Source of the DNA: Candidatus Binatus soli
Lineage (GTDB): Bacteria > Desulfobacterota > Binatia > Binatales > Binataceae
NCBI GenBank assembly: GCA_002479255.1
Contig: DLMJ01000005.1
Span: forward strand, 102,298 to 166,297
DNA: 64,000 nucleotides
Direction: 5' to 3'
Shown here: piece by piece, positions 1-7,779 of the stretch
Layout of the letters: every line of letters begins with the position of its first letter
How positions within the stretch are numbered: position 1 is the first letter of the stretch
Program-made: the position numbers and the translations under genes
The notes under the pieces: model-generated
Database searches by the model: none
What the model was told of the DNA's origin: nothing
What the model saw: only the letters and a program-made list of their open reading frames with translations

Positions 1-253
1 CGCCCAGCTCCGAGGCGGCGCGCGTCACCATCGCGCGCACCTGCGACTCGTCCTCGAGGTCGGCCTTGATGAGCATCGAGCGCGGCGCGACCGCCCGGAC
101 CTCGTCGAGCGTTTGCGCGGCGCTCGCTTCGTCGCGGCGGTAGTTCATCGCGACGGTCGCGCCCATCCGCGCCAGCCCGAGCGAGATGGCGCGGCCAAGT
201 CCGCGCGTGCCGCCGGTGACGAGCGCCATCTTGCCATCGAGATCGTGCATCAT
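1..253 (-). CDS. SDR-family oxidoreductase, N-terminal part (cut by window edge)
   Basis: Reading from 253 leftwards gives about 84 residues that begin MMHDLDGKMALVTGG and then run into the window edge, so the catalytic part is missing. The TGGTRGLGRAI stretch is the glycine-rich NAD(P)-binding motif (TGxxxGxG) of classical short-chain dehydrogenases, followed by a Rossmann strand (GATVAMNYRR) whose NYRR end resembles NADPH-preferring FabG-like enzymes. Two ATG codons sit side by side (251-253 and 248-250); either may start the protein. It lies 10 bp downstream of the phosphodiesterase gene on the same strand, so the two are probably co-transcribed. The substrate cannot be told from this fragment. 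Confidence 0.85.
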   Translation of the reverse strand, partial: MMHDLDGKMALVTGGTRGLGRAISLGLARMGATVAMNYRRDEASAAQTLDEVRAVAPRSMLIKADLEDESQVRAMVTRAASELG

Positions 254-263
254 TCTTATGAAT

Positions 264-2204
264 TCAGATTCGCGTAGAGGACTTATCGTAGAGGACTCGC
301 CGAATGTCTTTGCCTGTCGATGCGCCATCTGCCCGGATCACGCGACGGTTGAAGCCATCGCGCTCGACGCTCACCGTCAGCTCGGCGTCGGAGGCGTCCG
401 CAGGCGTCGCAAACGCGACCCGCCCGCTCTCAGGCGTCCGCGATTCTGCTATAACGGCGCCGCCACGGCCATACAGCGTGACGCGCGCACCGGCAATCGG
501 CGGATGCTCCCCGTCGGGCAGGTAGTCGTTGTCCAGCACGGTGACCGCAATGCTGCGCAAATCGCGCGCGCGCACGATCTCGACTCGCAGATCGCGCAGA
601 TAAATCATCGGCTCGGCAAACACGCCCTGGATTCCCGCCCGCTCCGCCTCGCGCGCCGGGTTCGCCTTCAGCTCGACGCGCTGCGCCGCCATCCCGTGGT
701 CGGACGTAACGATGAACAGCGTGGATTCGAGCAAGCCGCGCGCACGGAACAACTCGAGCACCGCGCCGATTCGTTGGTCGGTGCGATAAAGCGCCTCGCG
801 CAGCCCCTCGTGATGGGGGCCGTAGTCGTGGCCCGCGCCATCGGTGATTACAAACTCGTGCGCGACGAACACGGGAACATCGTCGCCGCAATGGTCGAAG
901 AGGTTGATCACTTGCGCCAGGCCGCGGATGTCCACGATCTCTTCGCGAATCATCGTGGACATATTGTCCGCCGCCCATCGCGGGCTTACGTCGGCCGACA
1001 TCTCGGCGGTAAGTGCTTTGAGGCGCGCCTTGTCGCCGACGATCCGCCGCTCGAACACCGCATGATCGGCGCCACGCCCCTGCGGTTCATGGATCGACGC
1101 CGTGATCGCGCCTACCCCACCGGGGCGGGCGCCACCGGCGCGTCTAAAGGCTTCGTAGAGCGTCTCGACGCCGGGATTCAGAAAACGTTCGGTCTCGAAG
1201 ATGTTGCCCTGAATCGGCACAGTCTCGCGATGCTCGCGCAGGTGAAAAGTGGGATTGACGACGTCGTGATGCCCGCACCATGCGCCGGTCAGAATCGTCG
1301 AATGGCTGGGCCACGTGATGCTCGGGAAATTGACGATCGACCCGTGCGAGAGCATCGCGCCGCGCTCGACGAGGCCGGCGAGATTAGGAATCGCGCCAGG
1401 ATTGTTATCGAGCTGATGGCGCAGTTCCGAATGCGACAGGCCGTCGAGCAGGAACATATAAGCACTGGTTGGGCGCCCGGCGTCGTTGTCGATTATTTCA
1501 TCGAGCGGAGTGCCGTCCTGGCGCTTCAGGTAAACCTCGGCGGGTGAGCCCGACGCATCGAGGCCGGCGATTTTCGGGAGTCCCATCAGGCGCGCGATCG
1601 TCGGCGCGACATCGACCTGGCGGGCGCCCAGCTTGAAGAGACCGCGGCGGACGCCCGGACCGCTGAACACCAGCGGCGCGCGGGATTGCACCACGTCGAG
1701 TGCGCCATGCTGCCCCGGCTGGATTCCGTAGGCGTAGGCCTTGGGGCTGAGGACCAGATCGGGAGCGCGCGGACTGTCGAAGAGCTGGGCGATTCGCTCA
1801 TACGCGTAGGGATGGCTGAGCACGTGGGGTTCGAACCAGGCGCGATTCGGATCGTCGGTGCGATTGCCGCTGCGGCCGGCGGCGTCGAGTTCCTCGTCGA
1901 TCGTGGAAACGATGAATGGATCCTGATTTGCGATCGGGTTCTCGCCGATTTGCTCGACGACTTCGAATGACAGCGCGCCGCGTTCATCGGCGAAGCGTTT
2001 GAATCGAATCATCCCGCGCCGCGACCACACTTCGTACGCGTCGGCGCGCCAGGTCATCACGAGATCGACGTGATCGGCCGCTGGAGTCTCGGCGAGCAGC
2101 GCGAGGATGGTCGCGTCGCCGGAATCATACTGATGCGGATCGAGTCCCTGGCCACCGTGGCGTTCAGGTCCATGTTCCCGCAGCTGGTCGGATTTGCGAT
2201 TCAT
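264..2204 (-). CDS. Type I phosphodiesterase/nucleotide pyrophosphatase-like protein with rearranged motif order
   Basis: A 646-aa protein of the alkaline phosphatase superfamily. ATG at 2204 was chosen because AAGGAG lies 12 bases upstream. The nucleophile motif ITWPSHST (Thr about 297), the metal motifs DGAGHDYGPH (about 455-464) and SDHG (about 501-504), and an upstream FLLDG metal aspartate (about 254) are typical of nucleotide pyrophosphatase/phosphodiesterases. The elements usually found at the C-terminal end of the fold, GQHG (about 164-167) and DVAPTIARLMG (about 198-208), lie here before the nucleophile. The tail after the DHG motif looks like a beta-sandwich (Ig or carboxypeptidase-regulatory type). 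No signal peptide is evident. The substrate is unknown. It probably forms an operon with the SDR gene 10 bp downstream. Confidence 0.75.
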   Translation of the reverse strand: MNRKSDQLREHGPERHGGQGLDPHQYDSGDATILALLAETPAADHVDLVMTWRADAYEVWSRRGMIRFKRFADERGALSFEVVEQIGENPIANQDPFIVSTIDEELDAAGRSGNRTDDPNRAWFEPHVLSHPYAYERIAQLFDSPRAPDLVLSPKAYAYGIQPGQHGALDVVQSRAPLVFSGPGVRRGLFKLGARQVDVAPTIARLMGLPKIAGLDASGSPAEVYLKRQDGTPLDEIIDNDAGRPTSAYMFLLDGLSHSELRHQLDNNPGAIPNLAGLVERGAMLSHGSIVNFPSITWPSHSTILTGAWCGHHDVVNPTFHLREHRETVPIQGNIFETERFLNPGVETLYEAFRRAGGARPGGVGAITASIHEPQGRGADHAVFERRIVGDKARLKALTAEMSADVSPRWAADNMSTMIREEIVDIRGLAQVINLFDHCGDDVPVFVAHEFVITDGAGHDYGPHHEGLREALYRTDQRIGAVLELFRARGLLESTLFIVTSDHGMAAQRVELKANPAREAERAGIQGVFAEPMIYLRDLRVEIVRARDLRSIAVTVLDNDYLPDGEHPPIAGARVTLYGRGGAVIAESRTPESGRVAFATPADASDAELTVSVERDGFNRRVIRADGASTGKDIRRVLYDKSSTRI

Positions 2205-2377
2205 TTGATGCCGAATCTCCTTGTTAAGAACATTGCGCCGCGCGGCGTGACGCGTGCAAGCCACTCACGGCGCACCGCTTAACGTTTCATTCACATTCGC
2301 GATCCGGCCGGCGAGATTGCGTGTGCTCGCGGATTCCAGCAATAGTGAGACCCCAAACCGGGAAAGGCAATCAGTAT

Positions 2378-2725
2378 ATGGCGCTCAACGAAGAATCGGC
2401 ATTCGAATCACGGATCGGAAAAGGCACCAAGGCTTCGGGGAAACTCAACTTTCGCGGCCCGGTAAAAATCGAAGGCGAAGCGGAAGGCGAGATCATCGGA
2501 GATGAAGTTGTAATCGCGACCGGCGCGGTGGTGAGCGCACGGATTTCCGCAGGCAAGGTGACGATCGCGGGCGCGTTCAGCGGCGAAGTGACGGCGCGCG
2601 AACGCGTCGAGTTGATGGCGACGGCGCGAGCACAGTGCACGATCAGCACGCCGAGCCTGGTGCTCAACGAGGGCGCGCAGTTCGACGGCGACTGCAAGAT
2701 GCCGGCCAAGAAGCTCGCTGCGTAA
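2378..2725 (+). CDS. Bactofilin (polymer-forming cytoskeletal protein)
   Basis: A 115-aa protein of the bactofilin family, which forms nucleotide-free filaments made of right-handed beta-helix subunits. The core (about 15-105) shows the repeating short strand-turn pattern with GPVKIEGEAEGEI, followed by regularly spaced Val/Ile/Gly/Ala repeats and a short disordered Lys/Ala tail. Bactofilins act under the inner membrane in cell shape, stalk or polar scaffolding; which of these applies here is not visible. ATG 2378 was chosen because the family motif begins soon after and the upstream in-frame residues look non-conserved. It converges on the next minus-strand gene with only 2 bp between stop codons; the junction is a 12-bp palindrome at 2724-2735. 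Confidence 0.85.
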   Translation: MALNEESAFESRIGKGTKASGKLNFRGPVKIEGEAEGEIIGDEVVIATGAVVSARISAGKVTIAGAFSGEVTARERVELMATARAQCTISTPSLVLNEGAQFDGDCKMPAKKLAA

Positions 2726-2727
2726 GC

Positions 2728-3327
2728 TTAAGCTTGGCGGAGAGGCGGCGTGACCAGGACGGTTTCGATACCGCGTGAATCGCGCCGGCGCAGCACCAGT
2801 CCCGAGTCGTCAATCTCAATTTCCTCGGAGTCGCCCATCCGCGGCTCGTAAATCCACACGTGCGGATCGTCGCCACGCTGGCGGCATGACTGTTTGCCGG
2901 TGGCAGCGACGAGTGTATTCGGATCGATTGCCGCCACCCGTCCGGTCCATCGCGTCTGCCCTCGTTCGCGAATGTGGGCGATAGTCAGAGCGCGAAAGAT
3001 GATCAGGTCGGCATCCACTTCGCCGTAGCGCCCGAGCTTGACGGTCAAGTTGTTGCGCCCACCCATCGCGCCGACGTTGCCGCGCAGAAAACTGTCGGCT
3101 GATTCGTAGGTGGCATTGCGAGTGAAGGGGCCGCGGCTGTAGCTCGCGACTACGCGCCGGATGATCCCGGCGTCGTCGAGTTCGGCTTCGACTTCGTACA
3201 CGTTGGATCCGCTCGCGGGACGCCGAATGCCGTGGATCCTGCCTGCGGCCAGGGTTTCATCCTCGACAGCGAGCAACTCGCCGGCGCGGCGGATATCGTA
3301 GCGCAACTCGCCGTCGGCAATGAGCAT
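2728..3327 (-). CDS. Conserved-looking hypothetical protein, beta-rich
   Basis: A 199-aa protein that I do not recognise. It has no signal peptide and no membrane segment. The sequence alternates short hydrophobic strands with charged turns (for example YEVEAELDDAGIIRRVVASYSRG and VDADLIIFRALTIAHI), which suggests a beta-barrel or lipocalin-like fold with a two-fold layout. One CxxR motif (SCRQRGDD) is present but no metal-binding pair. It ends 2 bp from the bactofilin stop codon in convergent orientation and is divergent from the CoA-transferase gene; nothing in the context assigns a role. Codon use and GC resemble the neighbours, so it is probably a resident gene. Confidence 0.6.
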   Translation of the reverse strand: MLIADGELRYDIRRAGELLAVEDETLAAGRIHGIRRPASGSNVYEVEAELDDAGIIRRVVASYSRGPFTRNATYESADSFLRGNVGAMGGRNNLTVKLGRYGEVDADLIIFRALTIAHIRERGQTRWTGRVAAIDPNTLVAATGKQSCRQRGDDPHVWIYEPRMGDSEEIEIDDSGLVLRRRDSRGIETVLVTPPLRQA

Positions 3328-3455
3328 GCTCGAAAGTTAACCGCTCGGATGGGGGCGAACAAGTTTGCCGCATACGCGGTCAATGGGGCATTGTTTGGGT
3401 TCAAAGTCCCTGTTCGTTGGTCGCCGGGGCTCCAAATCCAAGAGGAAGCGCTCAA

Positions 3456-4916
3456 ATGAACTGGCAGGAGTATTACCGATCGCGCACGATTTCGGCTGAC
3501 GAAGCGGCCGCAATGGTAAAGGCGGGGATGCGGGTGAATTTCCCGCTGGCGGCGGGAACCGTGATGCAGGGCGCGTTGGCGGCGCGAGGCAAGCAGATCG
3601 GCGGCGTGGTCGATCTCAGGATGTCGTCGCCGCTGATCGACCCGGGATGGCTGAGCGGAGAAGCCGCGCAGCATTTCAAGCTGGAGTTCGAGCTGTTCAT
3701 CGGCAACATGGGACGTCCGTCGCATGACAGCCGTGCGGCCACCTACCTGCCCAATTTATTTTCGACCGGCTTCAAGCCGCACGACGAACGGCCGGCCGAA
3801 GACAAGCCGATAGATTTCACCTTCGTCAACGTCACCACGCCCAACGCAAAGGGATTCGTCAGTTTCGGGCCGCATCAGTGGAACAAGCGGATGTATGCGC
3901 GGCGCGCGCGTCACGCAATCGCCGAGGTTGACGCGAGCATGACGCGCACTTACGGCGACGTTTACATGCATGTCTCGGAGTTCGATTATTTCGTCGATGG
4001 AACTCCGCCGCCGCCCAATCTGGCTATGATCGAGCAGGCGCTTGCTGCGATGGACAGCGAAAAGCGCGATGGCATCCGCGCGATCATTGCGGCAGCGGGA
4101 GTCGAACGTATCTGGCCGATCGTTCAGTATCTGCAACGCACGCCGCTGGCGGATTTGCGCGTGTTGCTCGGCCTTGCGCAACCGTCCGAAGAGTTAAAGG
4201 CGGTAGCGGGATACCTGAGCGAACTCGTCGAAGACGGCGTGACGATTCAGATCGGAGTCGGAGAACCCAGTTCGCAGATGGCGCGGCTGGGCGCATTCGA
4301 CGGCAAGCACGACCTGGGGCTGCATACCGAGATGGTCGCGCCGGGAATAGCGCGGCTGGTTGACGCCGGGATCATCAACGGCCGGCGCAAGACGATACAT
4401 CGCGGCAAGGCGGTGGCGATCGCGTGGACGGGTTCGGATCCGGACGATTTGCGGATAATCGACGACAACCCGGCATTCGAGCTTTACGATCCCGAATACG
4501 TGCTCAAGCTCGCGACAGTTTCCTCGAACTACCGGCAGACGGCAATCAACAATGCTCTCAGCATCGATCTGACCGGTCAGATTAACTCGGAGACCGTGCT
4601 CGGGGCGCGGATGATGAACGGGACGGGAGGACAGCCAGAATCTCATATCGGTGCGTTTCTATGCCCGGGCGGACGCGCAATTACGCTGCTGCAATCAACC
4701 GCGGTGGGCGGCGCGATTTCGCGCATCGTGCCGCAACTCGAAGCCGGCGCATTGGTAACGGTGCCGCGTTATTTCGCCGATACTATAGTGACCGAATTCG
4801 GAATCGCGCGGCTGCTGGGCAAGAACCATCGCGAGCGCGCTGCCGAATTGATCGCGATTGCTCACCCGGACCATCGCGCGGAGCTGAGGGAAGCCGCCAA
4901 CCGACTGTTCGGCTAG
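3456..4916 (+). CDS. Acetyl-CoA hydrolase/transferase family protein (4-hydroxybutyrate CoA-transferase-like)
   Basis: A 486-aa enzyme of the Cat1/4-hydroxybutyrate CoA-transferase family, which moves CoA between acyl-CoA and a carboxylic acid through a glutamyl-CoA thioester. The likely catalytic glutamate is in LGLHTEM (about E292). The C-terminal domain carries the family block TVPRYFADTIVTEFGIARLLGK followed by the IAHPDHRAEL motif, interrupted here only by a short linker. At 486 aa it is longer than the usual roughly 430 aa because of an extra helical stretch at about 200-250. ATG 3456 is supported by AGAGGAAG just upstream. It stands alone between a divergent hypothetical gene and an HTH gene, so the substrate is not indicated; a role in short-chain acyl-CoA metabolism is inferred. 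Confidence 0.85.
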   Translation: MNWQEYYRSRTISADEAAAMVKAGMRVNFPLAAGTVMQGALAARGKQIGGVVDLRMSSPLIDPGWLSGEAAQHFKLEFELFIGNMGRPSHDSRAATYLPNLFSTGFKPHDERPAEDKPIDFTFVNVTTPNAKGFVSFGPHQWNKRMYARRARHAIAEVDASMTRTYGDVYMHVSEFDYFVDGTPPPPNLAMIEQALAAMDSEKRDGIRAIIAAAGVERIWPIVQYLQRTPLADLRVLLGLAQPSEELKAVAGYLSELVEDGVTIQIGVGEPSSQMARLGAFDGKHDLGLHTEMVAPGIARLVDAGIINGRRKTIHRGKAVAIAWTGSDPDDLRIIDDNPAFELYDPEYVLKLATVSSNYRQTAINNALSIDLTGQINSETVLGARMMNGTGGQPESHIGAFLCPGGRAITLLQSTAVGGAISRIVPQLEAGALVTVPRYFADTIVTEFGIARLLGKNHRERAAELIAIAHPDHRAELREAANRLFG

Positions 4917-5102
4917 ATCGTTAAAAAACACGAAAACAGAGCCGATTCAGTGCTGAATAACACAATCAGGCGCGGCATATCCCCTAAGGCTTGACCTTAG
5001 TCGGGAAATAGTCCAATAAGATGGTCTAGCGCAGTTCAACTTTTATGGTAGCCTATTTGCCAACCTAAGAACGGATAGGCGCATTAAAGAGGAAGTGAAG
5101 CG

Positions 5103-5291
5103 ATGCCATCCTCGACTAAGGTGCTCACAGTCAACGAGGTCGCCGAGTATCTGCGTGTCCATCGCTCGACGATCTACCGCCTGCTCAAGAAAGGACGGTT
5201 GCCGGGTTTCAAGATCGGAAGCGACTGGCGCTTCAACGTTGAGGTAATCGATGAATGGCGGCTGAGCCAGGGGTCCAGCGTGCTGGAATAG
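5103..5291 (+). CDS. Excisionase-family (MerR-like) helix-turn-helix protein
   Basis: A 62-aa protein made almost entirely of one excisionase-type winged HTH: LTVNEVAEYLRVHRSTIYRL is the two-helix DNA-binding part and GRLPGFKIGSDWRF the wing. Proteins of this size and motif occur as phage excisionases and as stand-alone transcription factors. No integrase, att-like repeat or phage gene is nearby, so a small chromosomal regulator is more likely than a true excisionase. A good Shine-Dalgarno (AGAGGAAG) precedes the ATG. The 186-bp upstream region is AT-richer than its surroundings and holds a TTGACC near 4991 that might be a -35 box, without a clear -10. Confidence 0.8.
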   Translation: MPSSTKVLTVNEVAEYLRVHRSTIYRLLKKGRLPGFKIGSDWRFNVEVIDEWRLSQGSSVLE

Positions 5292-5541
5292 GAAGGGGCC
5301 GATTAGCAGACGGCCTCGAAGCTCCGCAATCCGCTTTCGCTGAATTCAAAGCATCCCCAGTTTCGTCTGACCCGATCTGTCGCTGAAGTCACTCTGATCC
5401 ACCCGCAATTCGTAGTCGATTTTCAATTTAAGCAGGCATTGAAATCGGGCAAGTTGTCGCGCGCATGCGCACGCGGCTAGACTGCGAGCAGCCGAGTTGC
5501 CGCGCGCATCGAATTTCCGCGCGCGGTGAGCGCGCAGAGTC

Positions 5542-6735
5542 ATGCCGACCGACATTTCCGCCAAGACACGACTGTTCACCGAATCCGTAATCCGCGAGAT
5601 GACGCGGCGAGCGCTCAAGTGCGGGGCGGTAAACCTGGCGCAGGGATTTCCCGACTTCCCCGCCCCGGCCGAAATCAAGCAAGCCGCCAAGCGCGCCATC
5701 GACGAGGAATACAATCAGTACGCGATCACCCACGGCTCGCCGAATTTCCGCCGCGCAATCGCGGACAAGGTGCGCAGCTACAACGCCATCGCGTGCGATC
5801 CCGACCGCAACATCACGGTGACCTGCGGCGCGACCGAGGCGATGATCGCGACGATGCTGGCGGTGATCAACCCCGGCGACGAGGTGATCATCTTCGAGCC
5901 GTTCTACGAGAACTACGGGCCCGACGTGATCCTGGCCGGTGCGACGCCGCGCTACGTGGCGCTGCGCGATCCGGATTTTTCGCTCGATCGCGCGGAGCTC
6001 GAAGCGGCATTCGGTCCGCGCACCAAGGCAATCGTGATCAACACTCCGCACAATCCGAGCGGCAAGGTCTTCACCCGTCCCGAGCTCGAAGCGATCGCCT
6101 CGCTATGCCGGCATCATGACACGCTGGCGATCACCGATGAGATTTACGAGCACATCATTTACGGCGGCGCGCGCCACGTATCGATCGCGAGCCTTCAGGG
6201 GATGGCCGAACGGACGGTGACGATTAGCGGGCTGTCGAAGACCTACTCGATAACGGGATGGCGGCTGGCGTACGCGATCGCCAGCGAAAGAATCACCGCG
6301 GCGATTCGCAAGGTGCATGACTTTCTGACGGTGGGCGCGCCGCATCCGCTGCAGGAAGCCGGGGCCTTCGCACTGAGGCTGCCGGAATCGTTTTATGCGG
6401 AGCTGACCGCGATGTACGAGCGCAAGCGCGGCGCATTGTACGCGGCGCTCGCGAGGGCCGGCCTGGAATGCCGCAAACCCGACGGCGCGTATTACATGCT
6501 GGCGGAGATTGGCGGGCTCGGATTCAAAGACGACTTCACGGCGGCGGATTTCATCCTCGATGAAGTCGGCGTCGCCGCGGTGCCCGGTTCAAGCTTTTAC
6601 CATCGGCCGGAGTTGGGGCATCGGAAGATTCGATTCACGTTTTCGAAAAGTGACGAGACGATCGCGGCAGCCGCCGAGCGGCTGAGCCATCTGCAGGAGA
6701 AGCTGGCGGCGCGGTCAAAATTCAAGACCGGATGA
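5542..6735 (+). CDS. PLP-dependent class I/II aminotransferase
   Basis: A 397-aa fold-type I aminotransferase. The PLP-binding lysine is in SGLSKTYSITGWR (about K233), with the substrate/PLP residues N171 (NTPHNPSGK), D199 (ITDEIYEH) and a C-terminal Arg in KIRFTFS. The N-terminal NLAQGFPDFPAP block is typical of the kynurenine/glutamine transaminase K and methionine aminotransferase group, so the natural substrate may be a keto acid of Met, Gln or an aromatic amino acid; this is inference. ATG 5542 is preceded by weak GC-rich sequence and no strong ribosome site. It is monocistronic here and converges on the DUF983 gene; a short GNRA-type hairpin (6752-6765) lies between the stop codons. Confidence 0.88.
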   Translation: MPTDISAKTRLFTESVIREMTRRALKCGAVNLAQGFPDFPAPAEIKQAAKRAIDEEYNQYAITHGSPNFRRAIADKVRSYNAIACDPDRNITVTCGATEAMIATMLAVINPGDEVIIFEPFYENYGPDVILAGATPRYVALRDPDFSLDRAELEAAFGPRTKAIVINTPHNPSGKVFTRPELEAIASLCRHHDTLAITDEIYEHIIYGGARHVSIASLQGMAERTVTISGLSKTYSITGWRLAYAIASERITAAIRKVHDFLTVGAPHPLQEAGAFALRLPESFYAELTAMYERKRGALYAALARAGLECRKPDGAYYMLAEIGGLGFKDDFTAADFILDEVGVAAVPGSSFYHRPELGHRKIRFTFSKSDETIAAAAERLSHLQEKLAARSKFKTG

Positions 6736-6765
6736 ATACGTCAGATCTAGGCCCGAGAAATCGGG

Positions 6766-7164
6766 TCAAGAAGCTTTCTTGCCGCCCTGGATGGCGCGCA
6801 GGCGCGGGCGCTCGATTCCGCCCGAAAGATAAACCAGCACGGTCCACGCGCTGCGCGTGAGCGGATAGCAGAGCAGCACGCTGCCGGCGGCGATCGCGCT
6901 CAGGAAAAATATCCTGGCAGCATCAGAGAGGCGTGCGGCGAAGGCGAGAATCGCCCAGCAGATAAGGAACGAGCCGGCGGCCACCGCGAAGTCGAGATAC
7001 ATCGCGCCCAACGTCTCTCCCGGATCCTTCCAGAACACGACGTGGCATCGCGGGCACTCACGATTCATCCTGAAGTGCGATCGGAAAATTGCGCCGTTTC
7101 GGCATACCGGGCATCGGCAATTGAGCACGCACTTGATCAGCGCGGATGGGGAATCGTTCGCCAC
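6766..7164 (-). CDS. DUF983 family zinc-ribbon membrane protein
   Basis: A 132-aa protein with two CxxC pairs near the N-terminus (C18xxC21 and C37xxC40) forming a predicted zinc ribbon, then two hydrophobic segments (about 55-78 and 85-112). This is the layout of DUF983 proteins, membrane proteins of unknown function often found near cytochrome oxidase assembly genes; no such genes are visible here. The start is GTG at 7164 with AGGA a few bases upstream. It is transcribed towards the aminotransferase and is separated from the minus-strand VWA operon by about 70 bp. Confidence 0.75.
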   Translation of the reverse strand: MANDSPSALIKCVLNCRCPVCRNGAIFRSHFRMNRECPRCHVVFWKDPGETLGAMYLDFAVAAGSFLICWAILAFAARLSDAARIFFLSAIAAGSVLLCYPLTRSAWTVLVYLSGGIERPRLRAIQGGKKAS

Positions 7165-7237
7165 GATCCTGATATAACTGCGCGACGCGCGTGAGGCCAG
7201 CGATTATGTCACGCGAGGAGCGGGCTTTGGCTTCTCG

Positions 7238-7765
7238 TCAAGGATGGGGCGCCGGAGTTCCGGGCGCAGACTGAAACCCGTCGGGCAAATCCCGCGTCGG
7301 CGAAATTCGAATCACGACTATCTGGCCTGAATCCAGCTTGGCGCGAGTGGGACGCGCATAGCCGATTCGCGCGAGCAGATATTTCTTGGGGTAACCCGCG
7401 ATCACCTCGTCCTGCAGCGCCTTGTCCTCGACGATTTCCGCCTTGCCGATGAACGCCGGCCCGGTTGGCGAGCCGATCCATATGAGCGCCGGGCTGCCGC
7501 GCTTGATTCTTTTGGCCTTCCAGCTGGTCGGCGAGGTTTCGATCAGAACCTGGTTGTCGCCGGTTGTAATGAACCAGACCGGCACAGCTCTGCTCTGGTT
7601 GCCGTCTTTGCGAACCGTTGCAATGTAGATGTAGGTGGACTTGGCAAGCGCGCCGGCGTCGCGAGGTGACGTTGCAGCGGTCGCGGTCGCGGCGGGAGCG
7701 GCGAAGGCGGCCAGGAGAACGGCTGCGGCCAGGAGATGAGGAAGATTGGCGGCGGAAATTTTCAT
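7238..7765 (-). CDS. Exported pyridoxamine 5'-phosphate oxidase-like (split-barrel) protein
   Basis: A 175-aa protein whose first 31 residues form a signal peptide ending in AATATAA. The mature part resembles flavin-type split-barrel proteins: STYIYIATVRKDG, AVPVWFITTGDNQVLIET and KRGSPALIWIG follow the strand pattern of PPOX-like domains (PF01243 class). An exported member is unusual because the family normally binds FMN or F420 in the cytoplasm; it may have lost the cofactor. ATG 7765 was chosen because GGAG lies 6 bases upstream; an ATG 12 bases earlier is possible. It starts 14 bp after the stop of the VWA/GATase gene and looks like the last gene of that operon. Confidence 0.65.
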   Translation of the reverse strand: MKISAANLPHLLAAAVLLAAFAAPAATATAATSPRDAGALAKSTYIYIATVRKDGNQSRAVPVWFITTGDNQVLIETSPTSWKAKRIKRGSPALIWIGSPTGPAFIGKAEIVEDKALQDEVIAGYPKKYLLARIGYARPTRAKLDSGQIVVIRISPTRDLPDGFQSAPGTPAPHP

Positions 7766-7779
7766 GAAGCGCTCCATCG

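Noticed and set aside
5103..5291. Prophage or integrative element around the excisionase-like protein
   Set aside because: No integrase, att-like repeats, tRNA or phage genes in the surrounding 5 kb.
6752..6765. Bidirectional terminator between the aminotransferase and DUF983 genes
   Set aside because: The stem is only 5 bp and there is no T-run on either side.
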